This document shows positions 40,640 to 51,071 of a DNA stretch of 64,000 nucleotides, one piece after another. The notes beneath the pieces were generated by a model, which worked only from the letters and a program-made list of their open reading frames with translations, was not told the DNA's origin and did not search any database. Numbering within the stretch: position 1 is the first letter of the stretch; each line of letters starts with the position of its first letter. Source of the stretch: Candidatus Burkholderia humilis (lineage in GTDB: Bacteria > Pseudomonadota > Gammaproteobacteria > Burkholderiales > Burkholderiaceae); assembly GCA_001184405.1 (NCBI GenBank), contig LFMX01000003.1, positions 62,001 to 126,000 on the forward strand, read 5' to 3'. The position numbers were made by a program, and so were the translations under genes.

Positions 40640-42164
40640 TCAACACGTCGCCCAGAAGATCACGCCGAAGAGCGCGGCAACGGCCAGACTCACGCGATCG
40701 CGCGCGGCGAACACGGTCGGATCGTGATGCATCTGTCCGCGATGCGCCATGATCCACAGGCGGTTGATCCAGTACATCAGCACCGGACACGCGAGCTAGA
40801 TCAACTGCGGCGAACGATACAACGCCGCCGTGCGTGCATCCTGAATGTACAGCGCGAGCACCAGCACCGCGAGATAACCGGACGCCGTGCCGAGCGACGA
40901 GATCAGCGAAAGATCGCTCGCGAGGTAGCCGCGTCCGCGCGTTTTCTCGACGCCGCGCGCCTGCATCGCGTGCAGTTCGGTGTAGCGCTTGGCGAAGGCA
41001 AGGCTCAGGAACATGAACATCGAAAAGGCCAGCAGCCAGAACGTCATATGCATGCCGATGGCCGCCGCGCCCGCGATCATGCGCGCGGAGTAGAGCGCGG
41101 CGAGCACGACGACATCGAGCATCACTTGCTTTTTCAGATAGAACGAATACGCAAGCGTCAACGCGTAGTAGCCGAGCAGCACGGCGGCGAAGCGCCACGG
41201 CAGCGCGCAACACGCAATCGCAATCGCAATCGAAACCGCGAGCAACGCGGGCGACAGCGCCGCGTACCATGCAATCGGCAACGCGCCCGAAGCGAACGGC
41301 CGCTTGCGCTTGACCGGATGATGCCGGTCGTCTTCGAGATCGAGCAGATCGTTCAGCAGATACACGCTCGATACGCACAGCCCGAAGGCGAGAAACGCGA
41401 GCATCGCGGCGAACACCGCGCCGCCGTTCCGACATGCGGTGCGCCGCCAGCAGCGGCACGAAAATCAGGAAGTTCTTCAGCCACTGATGCAGCCGCAACG
41501 TCTTCGCGCACGTGTGCAGCAGCGGCGCGCGCGTCTCGATCACGCTCTCGACGTTGCCAGTTTTACGCGCGCGCCGCGCCACGCCCGGCGACGCACTGAC
41601 GACATAGGCGGTGGCGGCCGCCTGCCACACGGCGAGGTCATCGCGGGAATTGCCGGCGTAATCGAAGCCCTGTTCGCCGAACTCCGCGACGAGCCGCGCG
41701 CGCTTTTCATGCGACGACAGATTGGTCGAGGCATCGCTTGCCAGCACGCGATCGAAAATGCCGAGATGATCGGCGATGGCCTGCGCATAGTGTTCGTGCG
41801 TCGCGGTGGCGAGCACGAGCGAGCAGCCGTGATCGCGTTCGCGCTTGAACCAGTCGAGCACGGTTTCATCGTAGGGCAGGACGGTGATATCCACCGTTGC
41901 GTGCTGCGCGAGCGCTCCGGCCTTGCCGCCGCGCAGCAGCCCCGCGAGCGGCGCGTGCGCGCGTTGCGGCGCCTTTTTCAGCAGCGCGAACGCCGATTCG
42001 GCCAGCATGTCCGAGCGCAACAGCGTGCCGTCCAGATCGACGACGAGCGGTCTCGTCAGCGCGGCGTCCACGCGCGGTCGCAGCGGAATCACCGTCGGCG
42101 ATGCCGCGATGTCCATGCCTGGCGCGAGGTCCATCGCCGGCTGTATGGGCTGGGCTGATCGCAT
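40640..42164 (-). pseudogene. HAD phosphatase-UbiA prenyltransferase fusion, frameshift and Trp-to-stop
   Basis: Two-domain protein: an N-terminal HAD phosphatase (PLVVDLDGTLLRSDMLAESAF; LATATHEHYAQAIADHLG; FDYAGNSRDDLAVWQAA) and a C-terminal UbiA-type prenyltransferase. The latter has LRLHQWLKNFLIFVPLLAAHR and the Asp-rich NDLLDLEDDRHHPVKRKRPFASG. This matches decaprenyl-phosphate phosphoribosyltransferase plus its phosphatase. ATG at 42164 follows AGGAG. A frameshift near 41415 separates LLAAHRMSE from FAAMLAFLAFGLCVSSVY, and TAG at 40796 interrupts SPQLI-stop-LACPVLMYWINRLWIMAHR (a Trp in relatives). The gene would make the lipid-linked ribose that DprE1/DprE2 epimerise. Confidence 0.87.
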
Positions 42165-42172
42165 GTCGGCTC

Positions 42173-43380
42173 CTAAGGGGCGAGCGCCGGATCGGCCGGC
42201 GTGTGAGTGCGCGCCGATCGCTGCGCGACGAGCGTGCGCCGCACGGCGACCACGATCAGTGGAAGACGAGCGGCCCAAGCCCGGCGAGCGATTCGAACGC
42301 GTTGCCGATCAACGGATAAATCCAGACCAGCGCGAGCAGCGCGCGCTCGCCGCGCAGCCAGCCACCGCGCGGGGTGCGGGCCGCCAGCAGCGCGAGCGCA
42401 ATGCCGAGCCACACGCAGTCGTAGTTGTAGATGTACGGCGAGATCAGGAACGTGCCGCCGATGAGTGCCGCCGCGCGAGCTTCGAGCGCCCGGTTGTTGC
42501 GCCACACCCACGCCACCGATGCCACCGATGCCACCGATGCCACCGATGCCACCGATGCCACCGCGAGCACAGCCTGACATGCCTGCGCGACATACGCGGC
42601 GCTCGCGGGCACATGACGCAGACGCAACGCGGCGTAGAGGCTCGCCATCTGATCCCACGGCAGCGTGCCGTTGGTGAGATGCACGTGGGCCTTGCCGAGT
42701 CCGTGCAGAAACGCCGGCACGATCGCGCCGCCGAACACGGCAACGGAAATCGCCGTGAAGAGCGTCACTGTCACGCCCGCCGCAATGAACGTGGTCCACA
42801 GACCCGCGCAGGCCAGCGCGACCGGAAAGAGAATGCCGAGATGCGGCTTGATCGACAGAAGGCCGATCAGCACGCCCGCAAGCACAGGCCGCGTGCGCAG
42901 GGCGAGCAGCGCGCCGAACGCGAGCGCGCCCGTCAGCGCGGCGTTTTGCCCTTGCGCCACGTTGAGCCACAAGCCAGGAAACGCGATGATCCAGACCATC
43001 GAATCGGGCATGTTCAGCGTCTTGCGCGCCAGCACGATGAAGATCAGCGCCGTCAGCGACGTGAAGATCACCGACGCGATACTGCTCGGCAACAGCGCGA
43101 ATGGCTCGACGATCAGCAGAAAATTCGGCGGATAAAACCACGGGCCGGGGTCTTCGGCGTTCGGCGAAATCAGCTTCGCGGTCTTCAGGATCGCGTGCCA
43201 GTCATACGCAAGCAGCGGCGTGCCATGCAGCGTGAGATGCGACGCCAACCAGAACGTCTGAAAGTCGAAGCCGCTCGGATGCCCCGTCTTGCGCCAGTTA
43301 TCGAGCGCGACGCGTCCATGCATGAGCGCCTGAAAGACGAGCAGCGTCACGCCGGCATAGGCCGACGAAGCGTCGAGCAT
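42173..43380 (-). pseudogene. GT87-type polyprenyl-phosphate-sugar glycosyltransferase, C-terminal frameshift
   Basis: Polytopic membrane glycosyltransferase of the GT87/DUF2029 family, which uses polyprenyl-phosphate sugars on the periplasmic side. Typical are HPSGFDFQTFWLASHLTLHG, YPPNFLLIVEPFALLPSS, GQNAALTGALAFGALLALRTRPVLAGVLIGLLSIKPHLG and PYIYNYDCVWLG. A 9-bp repeat inserts VAS units in one helix. At about 42258 two extra bases (CTTCCACTGATCG instead of CTTCCTGATCG) cause an early stop at 42256. In the restored frame IVVAVRRTLVAQRS continues to 42173. It lies 8 bp upstream of the HAD-UbiA gene. The truncation removes only about 30 residues, so residual function is conceivable. Confidence 0.78.
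42512..42563. repeat. 9-bp tandem repeat array in GT87 gene
   Basis: GCCACCGAT is repeated five times exactly plus a partial sixth copy. It keeps frame and encodes repeated Val-Ala-Ser within a predicted membrane helix. Length variation between strains would be expected. Confidence 0.93.
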
Positions 43381-43525
43381 TCAGGAAGCGGATGATCGGG
43401 CCGGGCACGGAAGAACTCGTTGAAGTCGCAGTCCCGTACCATAACGGCGATTTGCGCGCGAAACTTTAACGGCGAGCATGTGGCGGGCGTCGCCGCATCG
43501 GGCTATTTTCCCGATCGAATCACGG

Positions 43526-43813
43526 ATGAAACAGAATTGCATCTGCCTCTCGCGTGCGTTGCGGCACATCCGGACGCCCGCCTTGCTGGTCTTAGGATTG
43601 AGCATGCCTGGCACGGCTCTCGCTTATAGAGTTTTCAGCAGGACAATCGCCGCCTTTATTCCAGAACACATGACCGGCGATGAACTGTTACGGGGCTGGC
43701 CGCCGCGGGTTTCGATGACGCCGACAGATGCGCTCACGAAACCGGCGGCGGACCGGACAAGAAAGCACAGCGCGCAAGGCGCAAAGACAACAAGAGCGAA
43801 AAAACCATGTTGA
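43526..43813 (+). pseudogene. possible fragment of a secreted protein
   Basis: A frame beginning MKQNCICLSRALRHIRTPALLVLGL at 43526 has a signal-peptide look (charged start, hydrophobic core, cleavage candidate ALA before Y). The 60 residues after it have no recognisable family and run into the start of the Crp fragment. It may be the N-terminus of a deleted exported protein or chance. This is the only content I can find in the 426-bp stretch between the GT87 gene and the Crp fragment. Confidence 0.3.
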
Positions 43814-44262
43814 CCCTTCAGTCCGATCTGCACGGCAATCATCTTCTGGGCGAGCTTCCGGCGCACGAGTGGCAGGCCATCGCGCCGCATCTTGAACTCG
43901 TTCAACTGCGCACTGAGCAATTGCTCTGCGATTCGGGCCAGCGGATTCATCACGTGTATTTCCCGACGACGGCGATCGTGTCCTTGCTGCATACGATGGA
44001 AGACGGCGGTTCGGTCAAAATCGCCGCAGTCGGCCGCGAAGGTATGACGGGCGTGCCGGTGCTGACGGGCGGAGACACGATGCCCACGCGCGTTCAGGTG
44101 CAATGCGCGGGCTTTGCGTATCTGATGAGCGCGAGAGCGTTGCGTGAGCACTTCGGTCGTTCGGACTTTCTGCGCCGGATCATGTTGCTGTATATGCAAG
44201 CGCTGCTGACGCAAGTGGCGCAGACGGCGGCGTGCAATCGTCATCATTCGCTGTCGAAGCAA
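43807..44262 (+). pseudogene. Crp/Fnr-family regulator, DNA-binding half deleted
   Basis: N-terminal cyclic-nucleotide-binding-like domain of a Crp/Fnr regulator: LLGELPAHEWQAIAPHLELVQLRTEQLLCDSGQ, HVYFPTTAIVSLLHTMEDG and LLTQVAQTAACNRHHSL. After HHSL (about residue 150) the expected helix-turn-helix domain is absent, and the sequence passes into the middle of a GT41 gene at about 44262. The open frame runs on to 45552, but between 44263 and about 44715 it is out of phase with the GT41 protein. The join is a deletion of at least the regulator's C-terminus and the 5' half of the glycosyltransferase gene. Confidence 0.85.
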
Positions 44263-45552
44263 CGACACCATCAACGAATTTCCGATGACCAACGTCGCGT
44301 GGTGCCCGGACGAGCGCTACAACCTCGAAGTCGCGCGCTCGTACATGGCGCGCAAGGTGCCGTCGGACGTGCGTCCGCTGTTCCGCAACGTGCCGCTGAA
44401 AAAGCGCAAGGCGCGCCGCATTCGCGTCGGCTATGCGTCCTCGGACTTCTGCCATCACGCGACCATGCTGCTGATGATCGGCGTGTTCGAGCATCACGAT
44501 CGCGAGCAGTTCGAAATCTTTGCGTACGACTACAGCAAGCCGGACGAGTCGGACTATCGCAAGCGCTTTCTGGATGCGGTGGAGCATCGCATCGACATTT
44601 CGAATATGACCGATGCGGACGCCGCCGCGCGGATCGCCGAAGACGAACTGGACATTCTGATCGACCTGAAGGGTCATACGGGCTGGGCGCGTCCGGGCAT
44701 CATTGCGTGGTGTGGCGTGGCGCGCCGGTGCAGGCGACGTATCTCGGATTTCCGGGCAGCATGGGCACGAAGAGCGTCGATTATCAGATCACCGACCGCT
44801 TCGTCACGCCCGACAGCAGCGAACCGTTCTTCGATGAAGCGCTGTGCCGTCTGCCGCATTCGTATCAAAGCAATGACCGCAAGCGTCCGAATCCGACTGT
44901 GCAGGCGACGCGCACCGAGTTCGGCCTGCCGGAAGATGCCGTTGTGTTCTGCAGCTTCAACCAGTCGTACAAGATCGACCGCAATACGTTCGATGTCTGG
45001 ATGCGCGTGATGCGCGAAGTGCCGAACAGCGTGCTGTGGCTGCTCGATCTCGCCGAGGAAACGAAGGCGAATCTGCGTGCTGCAGCGGAGAAGGCAGGCA
45101 TCGATCCGAACCGCCTCTTCTTCTCGGGATTCGCCGCGCCGGATCAGCATATTGCCCGCCTGAAACTCGCCGATGCCGCGCTCGACACGCTCGTCTACAA
45201 CGGCCACACGACCACGTCCGATGCGCTGTGGGCCGGTCTGCCGGTCGTCACGGCGCACGGCAAGCACTTCGCATCGCGCGTGACGGAGAGCCCGCTGAAC
45301 GCGGTGAATCTGCCGGAGCTGGTCAGGCAGGATCAGGACGAGATGGTGCGCATCGCGGTACGCGTTGGACAGGATGCGGCGTATCGCAAACAATTGCGCG
45401 AGCATATCCGCGTCGCGATGGACACCGCGCCGCTTTACGATACCAAACGCTTCACGCGCAACTTCGAAGAAGCGATCCGTTTGATGGTCAAGGCGAGCCG
45501 GGCGAACAAGATGGGCGCGATCATCGACGTGCCGGATGTCGGCATGAATTAA
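44263..45552 (+). pseudogene. GT41 (SPINDLY/OGT-like) glycosyltransferase, 5' deleted and frameshifted
   Basis: C-terminal catalytic part of a bacterial O-GlcNAc-transferase-like protein. RIRVGYASSDFCHHATMLLMIGVFEHHD and DELDILIDLKGHTGWARPGI are in the first frame. After a shift near 44715 it continues with VQATYLGFPGSMGTKSVDYQITDRFVTP, VFCSFNQSYKIDRNTFDVWMRVM and YNGHTTTSDALWAGLPVVTAHGKHFASRV, the UDP-binding core. The N-terminal TPR repeats expected in this family are missing because of the deletion that joined the gene to the Crp fragment. It ends at 45552, followed by a terminator. The substrate protein of such bacterial enzymes is usually unknown. Confidence 0.85.
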
Positions 45553-45575
45553 CGCCTGGCTTTTGATTAAGAAAA

Positions 45576-45605
45576 GGCTACGCCTGTGCGGCGTAGCCCC
45601 TTTTT
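45576..45605 (+). terminator. intrinsic terminator after GT41 remnant
   Basis: GGCTACGCC (45576-45584), a 5-base loop and GGCGTAGCC (45590-45598) form a perfect stem, followed by CC and five T. Confidence 0.92.
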
Positions 45606-45694
45606 CGTTTATAGCAAGCGCAAAAGAACCGAGACAGACTTTGTCCCGATTCTTCCTATAATAAAAAGCCGCTCTGCTTTTTCCATCGCCCGCC

Positions 45695-46759
45695 ATGACC
45701 TCCAGCCTCGACGAAGCGATCCTGCGCGCCCTGCCCACCGAACGCGATGCCGTCGCGTGGCTCGCCACACCTGAAATCCGCCGCCGCCTCGAAGAGCGCG
45801 GCCATCACGTCGGTTATACGAAGAAAGTGCAGCGTCATCTCACCGCGCTCGAAGCCGATTCGCGCGTGGTCTCGATGATCAACGGCCGCGAACTGCTGTG
45901 GCAGCGCAAACCGTGGCTGCGCGGTTTGCAGGAAGGCGTCGGGCTGATAAGCGCATCGGAAGCGGTGGCGTTTCATATCCTTCAGCGCTTCGCGGGCAAC
46001 AAGCTGCCGAACGCCGTCACGCGCGACATCGATCCACTCTTTCAGGCGGCCGAAGCGCGTCTGTCGCAGGAAAAGGCGGACAGCCGCATCTATCGCGCGT
46101 GGGCGGACAAAATCGATTCCGTCGATGGCGCATTCACGCTGATTCGCCCGAAACTGCGTCCGGAGATTTTCCAGACGGTCGCCACCGCGACGTTCTCCGA
46201 ACGCGAACTGCTCGTGCAATACTGCGCTGCCTACAAAAGCGAACAAACCGATGCGCAGAAAACCAAAGTGCTCTGGCCGCTCGCGCTCGTCGAATCGGCG
46301 GGTGTGATGTATCTGGTCGCGCAGGATCCGCGCCGCGCGCCGCGTCCGGAAAAAGGCGAAACGGAATGGATGCGCACGTTGTATCGGCTGGACAGGATTC
46401 AGTCGGTGTCGGAATCCGGCGAGTCGTTCACTTACCCGGAAGACTTCAAGCTGCGCAAGTACATCGAAACGCAGCAAGTTTTCGACTTTCTGCCCGAGCC
46501 GCCGGTGCGTCTGGAACTTGCGTTCGAAGGCACGTCGGGAAACCAGTTGCGCGAATCGCCTATGTCGAAAGACCAGCACATCGATACGTTGCCCGATGGC
46601 CGCATGAAAGTCACCGGCACGGTCACGCCGAGTCTCAAGCTGCGCTGGTGGCTGCGTGCGCTCGGCGCGGGCGTCGAGATTCTCGCGCCGCCAAGTTTGC
46701 GCGATGAATTCGCGCAGGATTATCTGAAGCTCGCGCAACGCTACGGGCACACGGCATGA
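45695..46759 (+). CDS. HTH-WYL-domain transcriptional regulator
   Basis: Intact 354-residue regulator with an N-terminal winged-helix part ([34 protein letters not shown], about residues 25-65) and a central WYL domain ([43 protein letters not shown]). It ends in a WCX-like C-terminus. WYL proteins bind nucleic-acid or small-molecule ligands and often control stress or defence genes. The start at 45695 is the first ATG of the frame. The stop overlaps the ATG of the Sir2 gene (ATGA), so the two form an operon. The targets are unknown; no defence genes remain nearby. Confidence 0.87.
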   Translation: MTSSLDEAILRALPTERDAVAWLATPEIRRRLEERGHHVGYTKKVQRHLTALEADSRVVSMINGRELLWQRKPWLRGLQEGVGLISASEAVAFHILQRFAGNKLPNAVTRDIDPLFQAAEARLSQEKADSRIYRAWADKIDSVDGAFTLIRPKLRPEIFQTVATATFSERELLVQYCAAYKSEQTDAQKTKVLWPLALVESAGVMYLVAQDPRRAPRPEKGETEWMRTLYRLDRIQSVSESGESFTYPEDFKLRKYIETQQVFDFLPEPPVRLELAFEGTSGNQLRESPMSKDQHIDTLPDGRMKVTGTVTPSLKLRWWLRALGAGVEILAPPSLRDEFAQDYLKLAQRYGHTA

Positions 46760-47534
46760 GCGACGCACTCGCCATCAAACAGGCCGCCGAATGGATCCGG
46801 CAAGCCGATGGTCTGCTCGTCACGGCCGGCGCGGGCATGGGCGTCGATTCGGGATTGCCGGATTTTCGCGGACCCGGCGGCTTCTGGCGCGCGTATCCGG
46901 CGCTCAAACATCACGGCTATACGTTCGAGGAGATGGCCAATCCGGGTGGCTTCGTGCGGCATCCGCGGCTCGCGTGGGGCTTTTACGGGCATCGGCTGGC
47001 GCTGTATCGCGCGACCTTGCCGCACGATGGCTTTCAGACTCTGCTGCGCTGGCGCGCGCGCATGAAGGCCGGCGCGTTCGTTTTCACCAGCAACGTCGAT
47101 AGCCAGTTCCAGCGCGCGGGTTTTTCGGCGGAGCGCATCGAGGAGTGCCACGGCGCGATCGATTCGCTGCAATGTGCCGATGCCTGCACGGACGATACGT
47201 GGTCCGCCAACGGCTTCGTGCCGATCGTCGATATGAACCGCTGCGAACTGATCAATTCGATGCCGCGCTGCCCGAACTGCGGCGGCCTTGCGCGGCCCAA
47301 CATTCTCATGTTCGGCGACTGGAACTGGATCGGCGCGCGAACCGATCAGCAGATGCAGCGTCTGTCGTCCTGGCTCGAACGCGTGGAGCGGCTGGTGGTG
47401 ATCGAGCTCGGCGCGGGCCGCGCGTGATGCGGATCAATCCGCGTGAACACGGCATTGCGGCGAGCGCGGGAATCGGCATCGCGGGCGGCGCGCGGGCGAC
47501 GCTCCAACGGATCGATGGCTACGTGACACGCTGA
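46756..47534 (+). pseudogene. Sir2-family NAD-dependent deacetylase, internal deletion
   Basis: Sirtuin with the NAD-binding motif TAGAGMGVDSGLPDFRGPGGFW, the catalytic His in ECHGAIDSLQC and zinc Cys (CADAC; CPNC). FVFTSNVDSQFQRAGF carries the TSNVD signature. The first frame ends ELGAGRA-stop at 47427. The remaining C-terminal piece (MRINPREHGIAAS to GYVTR) resumes directly in another frame. About 15-20 residues normally found between AGRA and RINPRE are absent, so a short deletion broke the frame. Only the last ~50 residues are affected. It is coupled to the WYL regulator by a 4-bp overlap. Confidence 0.78.
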
Positions 47535-47600
47535 TCGGGACGTGGAGTGTCCCTGCCGCCAAGCACAATCGTTCTCGACGATAACGAACCGAGAGAAACG

Positions 47601-47816
47601 ATGAACGCATTGGCCAGTCCCCACTCCGCCTGCAACATCGATGCCGCCATCGCGCATCTGAAGCGCGTGTTATCGGCGGAAGGCGCGAATTCGCTGTTCG
47701 GGCAGACGCACTGGAGAAAGCGCGTGCAGCAGGTGAAAGCAACGCGCGGGCTGCATCGCAATCAGCAACTCAGGCTCGAACGGCTGATGACGATGCTTTC
47801 CGACAGCGCACGTTAA
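47601..47816 (+). CDS. small conserved-looking protein, 71 residues
   Basis: Starts [21 protein letters not shown] at 47601 behind GAGAG and includes [27 protein letters not shown], suggesting a helical, basic, possibly nucleic-acid-binding protein. The frame is clean and has normal codon use. The stop overlaps by 3 bp the stop of rsmA on the opposite strand. The family is not recognised; upstream extension of the frame is less protein-like. Confidence 0.6.
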   Translation: MNALASPHSACNIDAAIAHLKRVLSAEGANSLFGQTHWRKRVQQVKATRGLHRNQQLRLERLMTMLSDSAR

Positions 47817-48622
47817 GCGCGCTCGACCGCCTGCGCCAGCGCCACGAATTCCGCCACCGGCACTTCTTCGGCGCGGCGCGTGAGATCGAAGCCGAGCGCA
47901 TCGAAATCGATCTTGTCGCGATACGCAGCGAGGTTATTACGCAGCACCTTGCGACGCTGCGCAAACGCGGCCTTCACGACATCGCTCAATACGGTCTGAT
48001 TCACCGGCGCCATTTCGTGCGGCGCGTACGGAATCATCCGCACGATCGCGGAATTCACCTTCGGCGGCGGATTGAACGATTCCGGCGGCACATCGAGCAG
48101 CTTGTCCATCGAATAGCGATACTGCAGCATCACCGACAAACGCCCGTAATCCTTGCCTGCCGGTTCCACGATCATCCGTTCGACCACTTCGTCCTGAAGC
48201 ATGAAATGCTGATCGATGACCTTCGGCGCGAACGTCGTCAGATGAAACAACAGCGGATTGGAAATGTTGTACGGCAGATTCCCGACGATACGCAGCGTCG
48301 GCTTGTCTTCATGGCGCACGAGCGAGCCGAAGTCGAAGTTGAGCGCATCGACGGAATGCACGACGAGCCGTTCCCCGAAGCGCTTTTCCAGCCGGCCGAT
48401 CAGATCGCGGTCCAGTTCGACCGCATGCAGCGGCGACTCGGGCGTGGCGACGCACTCGATCAGCGGTTCGGTCAGCGCCGCGAGTCCCGGCCCGATTTCG
48501 ACCATGCGCTCGCCGCGCTGCGGCCCGATGACATCGACGATCGAATCGATGATGCCCTGATCGACGAGAAAGTTCTGGCCGAAGCGCTTGCGCGCGAAAT
48601 GGCCCTGGTGTTTGGTGGACAT
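47813..48622 (-). CDS. rsmA: 16S rRNA dimethyladenosine transferase
   Basis: Intact 269-residue KsgA/RsmA that dimethylates A1518 and A1519 of 16S rRNA during 30S maturation. It starts [16 protein letters not shown], with the SAM motif [15 protein letters not shown] at about residues 40-54 and the catalytic NLPY at 115-118 ([12 protein letters not shown]). The C-terminal [10 protein letters not shown] is also typical. It is the last gene of the lptD-surA-pdxA-rsmA series, 25 bp after pdxA. No lesion is seen, in line with its housekeeping role. Confidence 0.95.
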   Translation of the reverse strand: MSTKHQGHFARKRFGQNFLVDQGIIDSIVDVIGPQRGERMVEIGPGLAALTEPLIECVATPESPLHAVELDRDLIGRLEKRFGERLVVHSVDALNFDFGSLVRHEDKPTLRIVGNLPYNISNPLLFHLTTFAPKVIDQHFMLQDEVVERMIVEPAGKDYGRLSVMLQYRYSMDKLLDVPPESFNPPPKVNSAIVRMIPYAPHEMAPVNQTVLSDVVKAAFAQRRKVLRNNLAAYRDKIDFDALGFDLTRRAEEVPVAEFVALAQAVERA

Positions 48623-48647
48623 GCTGGTTCGAATGAATGCGCGGGCT

Positions 48648-49613
48648 TTACGCAGCGCGTTTGTGACGCGCCATGAAAACAGCGTCGTCGATGGCGGCGA
48701 TCATGCTGCCCGCATCCGCGCGGTCGGTGCCGGCGAGATCGAGCGCGGTGCCATGATCGACCGACGTGCGGATGATCGGCAGCCCGAGCGTCACGTTGAT
48801 GCCTTCGCCGAACGTGGCGAACTTGGGCACGGGCAAGCCTTGGTCGTGAAACATGGCGAGCACGGCGGCGGCGTCTTTCAGGTAACGCGGCTGAAAAAGC
48901 GTGTCGGCGGGATACGGACCGGGCGCATCGATACCGAGTGCGCGCGCACGTTCGAGCGCGGGCGTGATGACATCAATTTCCTCGCGGCCCAGATAGCCGT
49001 TTTCGCCCGCATGCGGATTTGAAGCCCGGTCACGAGAATGCGCGGTCTGGCGAGGCCGAAATGTGCCTGCAAATCGTGATCGATGATACGCAGCGTTTCC
49101 ACCAATCCGTCGATGGACAGCGCCGCCGACACATCCTTCAGCGGCAGATGCGTGGTCGCCAGCGCAACGCGCAAGGGCTTTTCGCTGGAACCGGCGAGCA
49201 TCATGACGACGCGCGGCGTGTGCGTGCGCTCGGCGAGATATTCGGTGTGGCCGGTGAAGGGAATGCCGGCATCGTTGATCGTGCTCTTTTGCAGCGGCGC
49301 GGTGACGATGGCATTGAACCGCCCCGCTACCGCGCCGTCGATGGCCGCGTCGAGCAGATCGAGCACATAGCGGCCATTGACCGAATCGAGCGTGCCGGCG
49401 ACGGACGGAACCGCCAGCGCATGATGTTCGATTTCGATGGCATCGCGCGTGACGAGACCGCGTTCGATCAACAAATCGCAGTCGCCGAGCACGGTAAAGC
49501 ACGCCGACGGCCAGCGCTCGCGCGCATCGTTGAGCCGCCGCCGTCAGTTCCGGGCCGACGCCGGCCAGCTCTCCTGTGGTGATGGCAACGGAAAGGGCGG
49601 CGTCGGCGTTCAT
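48648..49613 (-). pseudogene. pdxA: 4-hydroxythreonine-4-phosphate dehydrogenase, frameshifted
   Basis: Enzyme of de novo PLP synthesis. ATG at 49613 gives [28 protein letters not shown] shift near 49520 moves to [19 protein letters not shown], then [25 protein letters not shown] and [25 protein letters not shown] second shift near 49020 (TGLQI instead of [17 protein letters not shown]; two or so extra bases at CTTCAAATCCGC) precedes [29 protein letters not shown] and the end. The metal-binding His residues (GHTEY; LPL in TTHLPL; MFHDQG) are all present but not in one frame. It sits between surA (4 bp) and rsmA (25 bp). Confidence 0.9.
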
Positions 49614-49617
49614 GCTG

Positions 49618-50982
49618 TTACTGCTGCGCGGCCTGCGCCGCCACGCCCTTGTACTGCACGTACGCGGTGTCGCGCAGTTCGCGCAGCCAGTCGGAATACA
49701 CCTGCTCCGCCTTGCGCTGACCGATCACCTGACGCGCGATATCGAGCTGCTGCGTGGCCGAGCCTTCGGCGTCGCGGCGTGCGAGCACCTGAATCAGGTG
49801 ATAGCCGTACTCGCTTCGCACCGGGTCGCTGACGGCACCATCGGCGAGGCTGTTCATCGCGCGCTCGAATTCCGGCACGGTTTCGCCCGGGCTGATCCAG
49901 CCGAGATCGCCGCCCTGCGACACCGAACCGTCTTGCGAATACGTGCGCGCGAAGTTGGCGAAATCGCCGCCATTGGCCACTTGCTGCTTGATATCGAGCA
50001 GCTTCTGGCGCGCCGATGCTTCCGACATGCCATCCGACACGCGCAGCAGAATATGGCGCACGTGCGTCTGCACGAGCTTCGGCGCGTCGGCGGCGGTGCC
50101 CTGACTCGCGCGGCGATCGACCAGCTTGATGATTTCGAAACCGCCTTCGGTACGCAACAGCGTAGGCGCGACCTGACCCGGACGCAGCGACGACACCGCC
50201 GTCACGATGCCCGACGGCAGCGTGCCCGGCGCGCGGAAACCGAGATCACCGCTCTTGCCGGCGTCCGTGTCCTGCGAATTGTCCTTGGCGAGCTTGGTGA
50301 AGTCCGCGCCGCCTTGCGCCTGCTTCAGCACGGCGTCGGCTTTGGTCTGCACTTCGGCGATTTGCGCATCGGATGCGTCCGGCGCGACCTTGAACATGAT
50401 GTGCTGCAAACGCAGATCGCTCGTGTTGCGCGCGCCCGGACCGCGCTGGCTGGCAATGTAGTTCGCCACTTCGCCGTCCGACACAGTGATCTTGCTATCG
50501 ACTTCCTTTTCGCGCAGCTTGGAGAGCGTGAGTTCGGTGCGCGCGTCGCGCATGAACGTGGCCCAGGGCACGCCTTGCGCCGCGATGCGCGAGCGATAGA
50601 CATCGAGCGTCATCTGGTTTTGCTGCGCGAGACGTGCGAGCGTGCGGTTCACGGTAGCATCGTCGATATTGATACCGTCTTCCTTCGCGCGCTGCAACTG
50701 GATGCGCTCTAGCACCATTTGATCGAGCACCTGCCGCTGCATCTTATCCATCGGCGGGATGTGCGCGTTTTGCTGTTTCAGACGCTGCACGATAAGGCGC
50801 GTGCGCTCTTCCATTTCCCGTTGCGTAATGACGCCGTCGTTCACGACCGCGACGACGGAATCGGCGACCTGCGCATTGCGGTTCGACAAAGCCTGCGCGG
50901 CGGCGGGCGTACTCAGGATCAGCGTTGCAGCAAGCGCACCCGCTACGATGACCGTTGATCGAAACATATTCACGTTTGCCAC
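49618..50982 (-). CDS. surA: periplasmic chaperone and peptidyl-prolyl isomerase
   Basis: Intact 454-residue SurA, the main periplasmic chaperone for outer-membrane proteins. The signal peptide spans about residues 8-30 ([21 protein letters not shown]). The N-terminal chaperone part includes [23 protein letters not shown]. Two parvulin domains follow (around [10 protein letters not shown] with [13 protein letters not shown], and HVRHILLRV with [19 protein letters not shown]). ATG at 50982 or the ATG five codons later could be the start. It lies 89 bp after lptD and 4 bp before pdxA. Confidence 0.94.
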   Translation of the reverse strand: MANVNMFRSTVIVAGALAATLILSTPAAAQALSNRNAQVADSVVAVVNDGVITQREMEERTRLIVQRLKQQNAHIPPMDKMQRQVLDQMVLERIQLQRAKEDGINIDDATVNRTLARLAQQNQMTLDVYRSRIAAQGVPWATFMRDARTELTLSKLREKEVDSKITVSDGEVANYIASQRGPGARNTSDLRLQHIMFKVAPDASDAQIAEVQTKADAVLKQAQGGADFTKLAKDNSQDTDAGKSGDLGFRAPGTLPSGIVTAVSSLRPGQVAPTLLRTEGGFEIIKLVDRRASQGTAADAPKLVQTHVRHILLRVSDGMSEASARQKLLDIKQQVANGGDFANFARTYSQDGSVSQGGDLGWISPGETVPEFERAMNSLADGAVSDPVRSEYGYHLIQVLARRDAEGSATQQLDIARQVIGQRKAEQVYSDWLRELRDTAYVQYKGVAAQAAQQ

Positions 50983-51071
50983 AGATACTCCATCAAATAC
51001 GGGCTTTCCCGATCGTGTGCTGCAATGCGCCCGATTGATTCACGATTCATCGCGCGCGGCTTTCAATTTCA

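Noticed and set aside
39318-42278. 986-codon open frame that looks like a UbiA-DprE1 fusion protein
   Set aside because: The middle part is out of phase with the UbiA protein because of a frameshift. The native stop and start of the two genes lie at 40640 and 40634, so it is a read-through artefact.
42512-42563. Possible CRISPR-like repeat array
   Set aside because: Units are 9 bp with no spacers and encode protein in frame; no cas genes are present in the window.
43807-45552. A single 581-residue Crp-glycosyltransferase chimera
   Set aside because: Residues from about 153 to 305 are out of phase with the GT41 protein, so the open frame is a coincidence of a deletion and a later indel.
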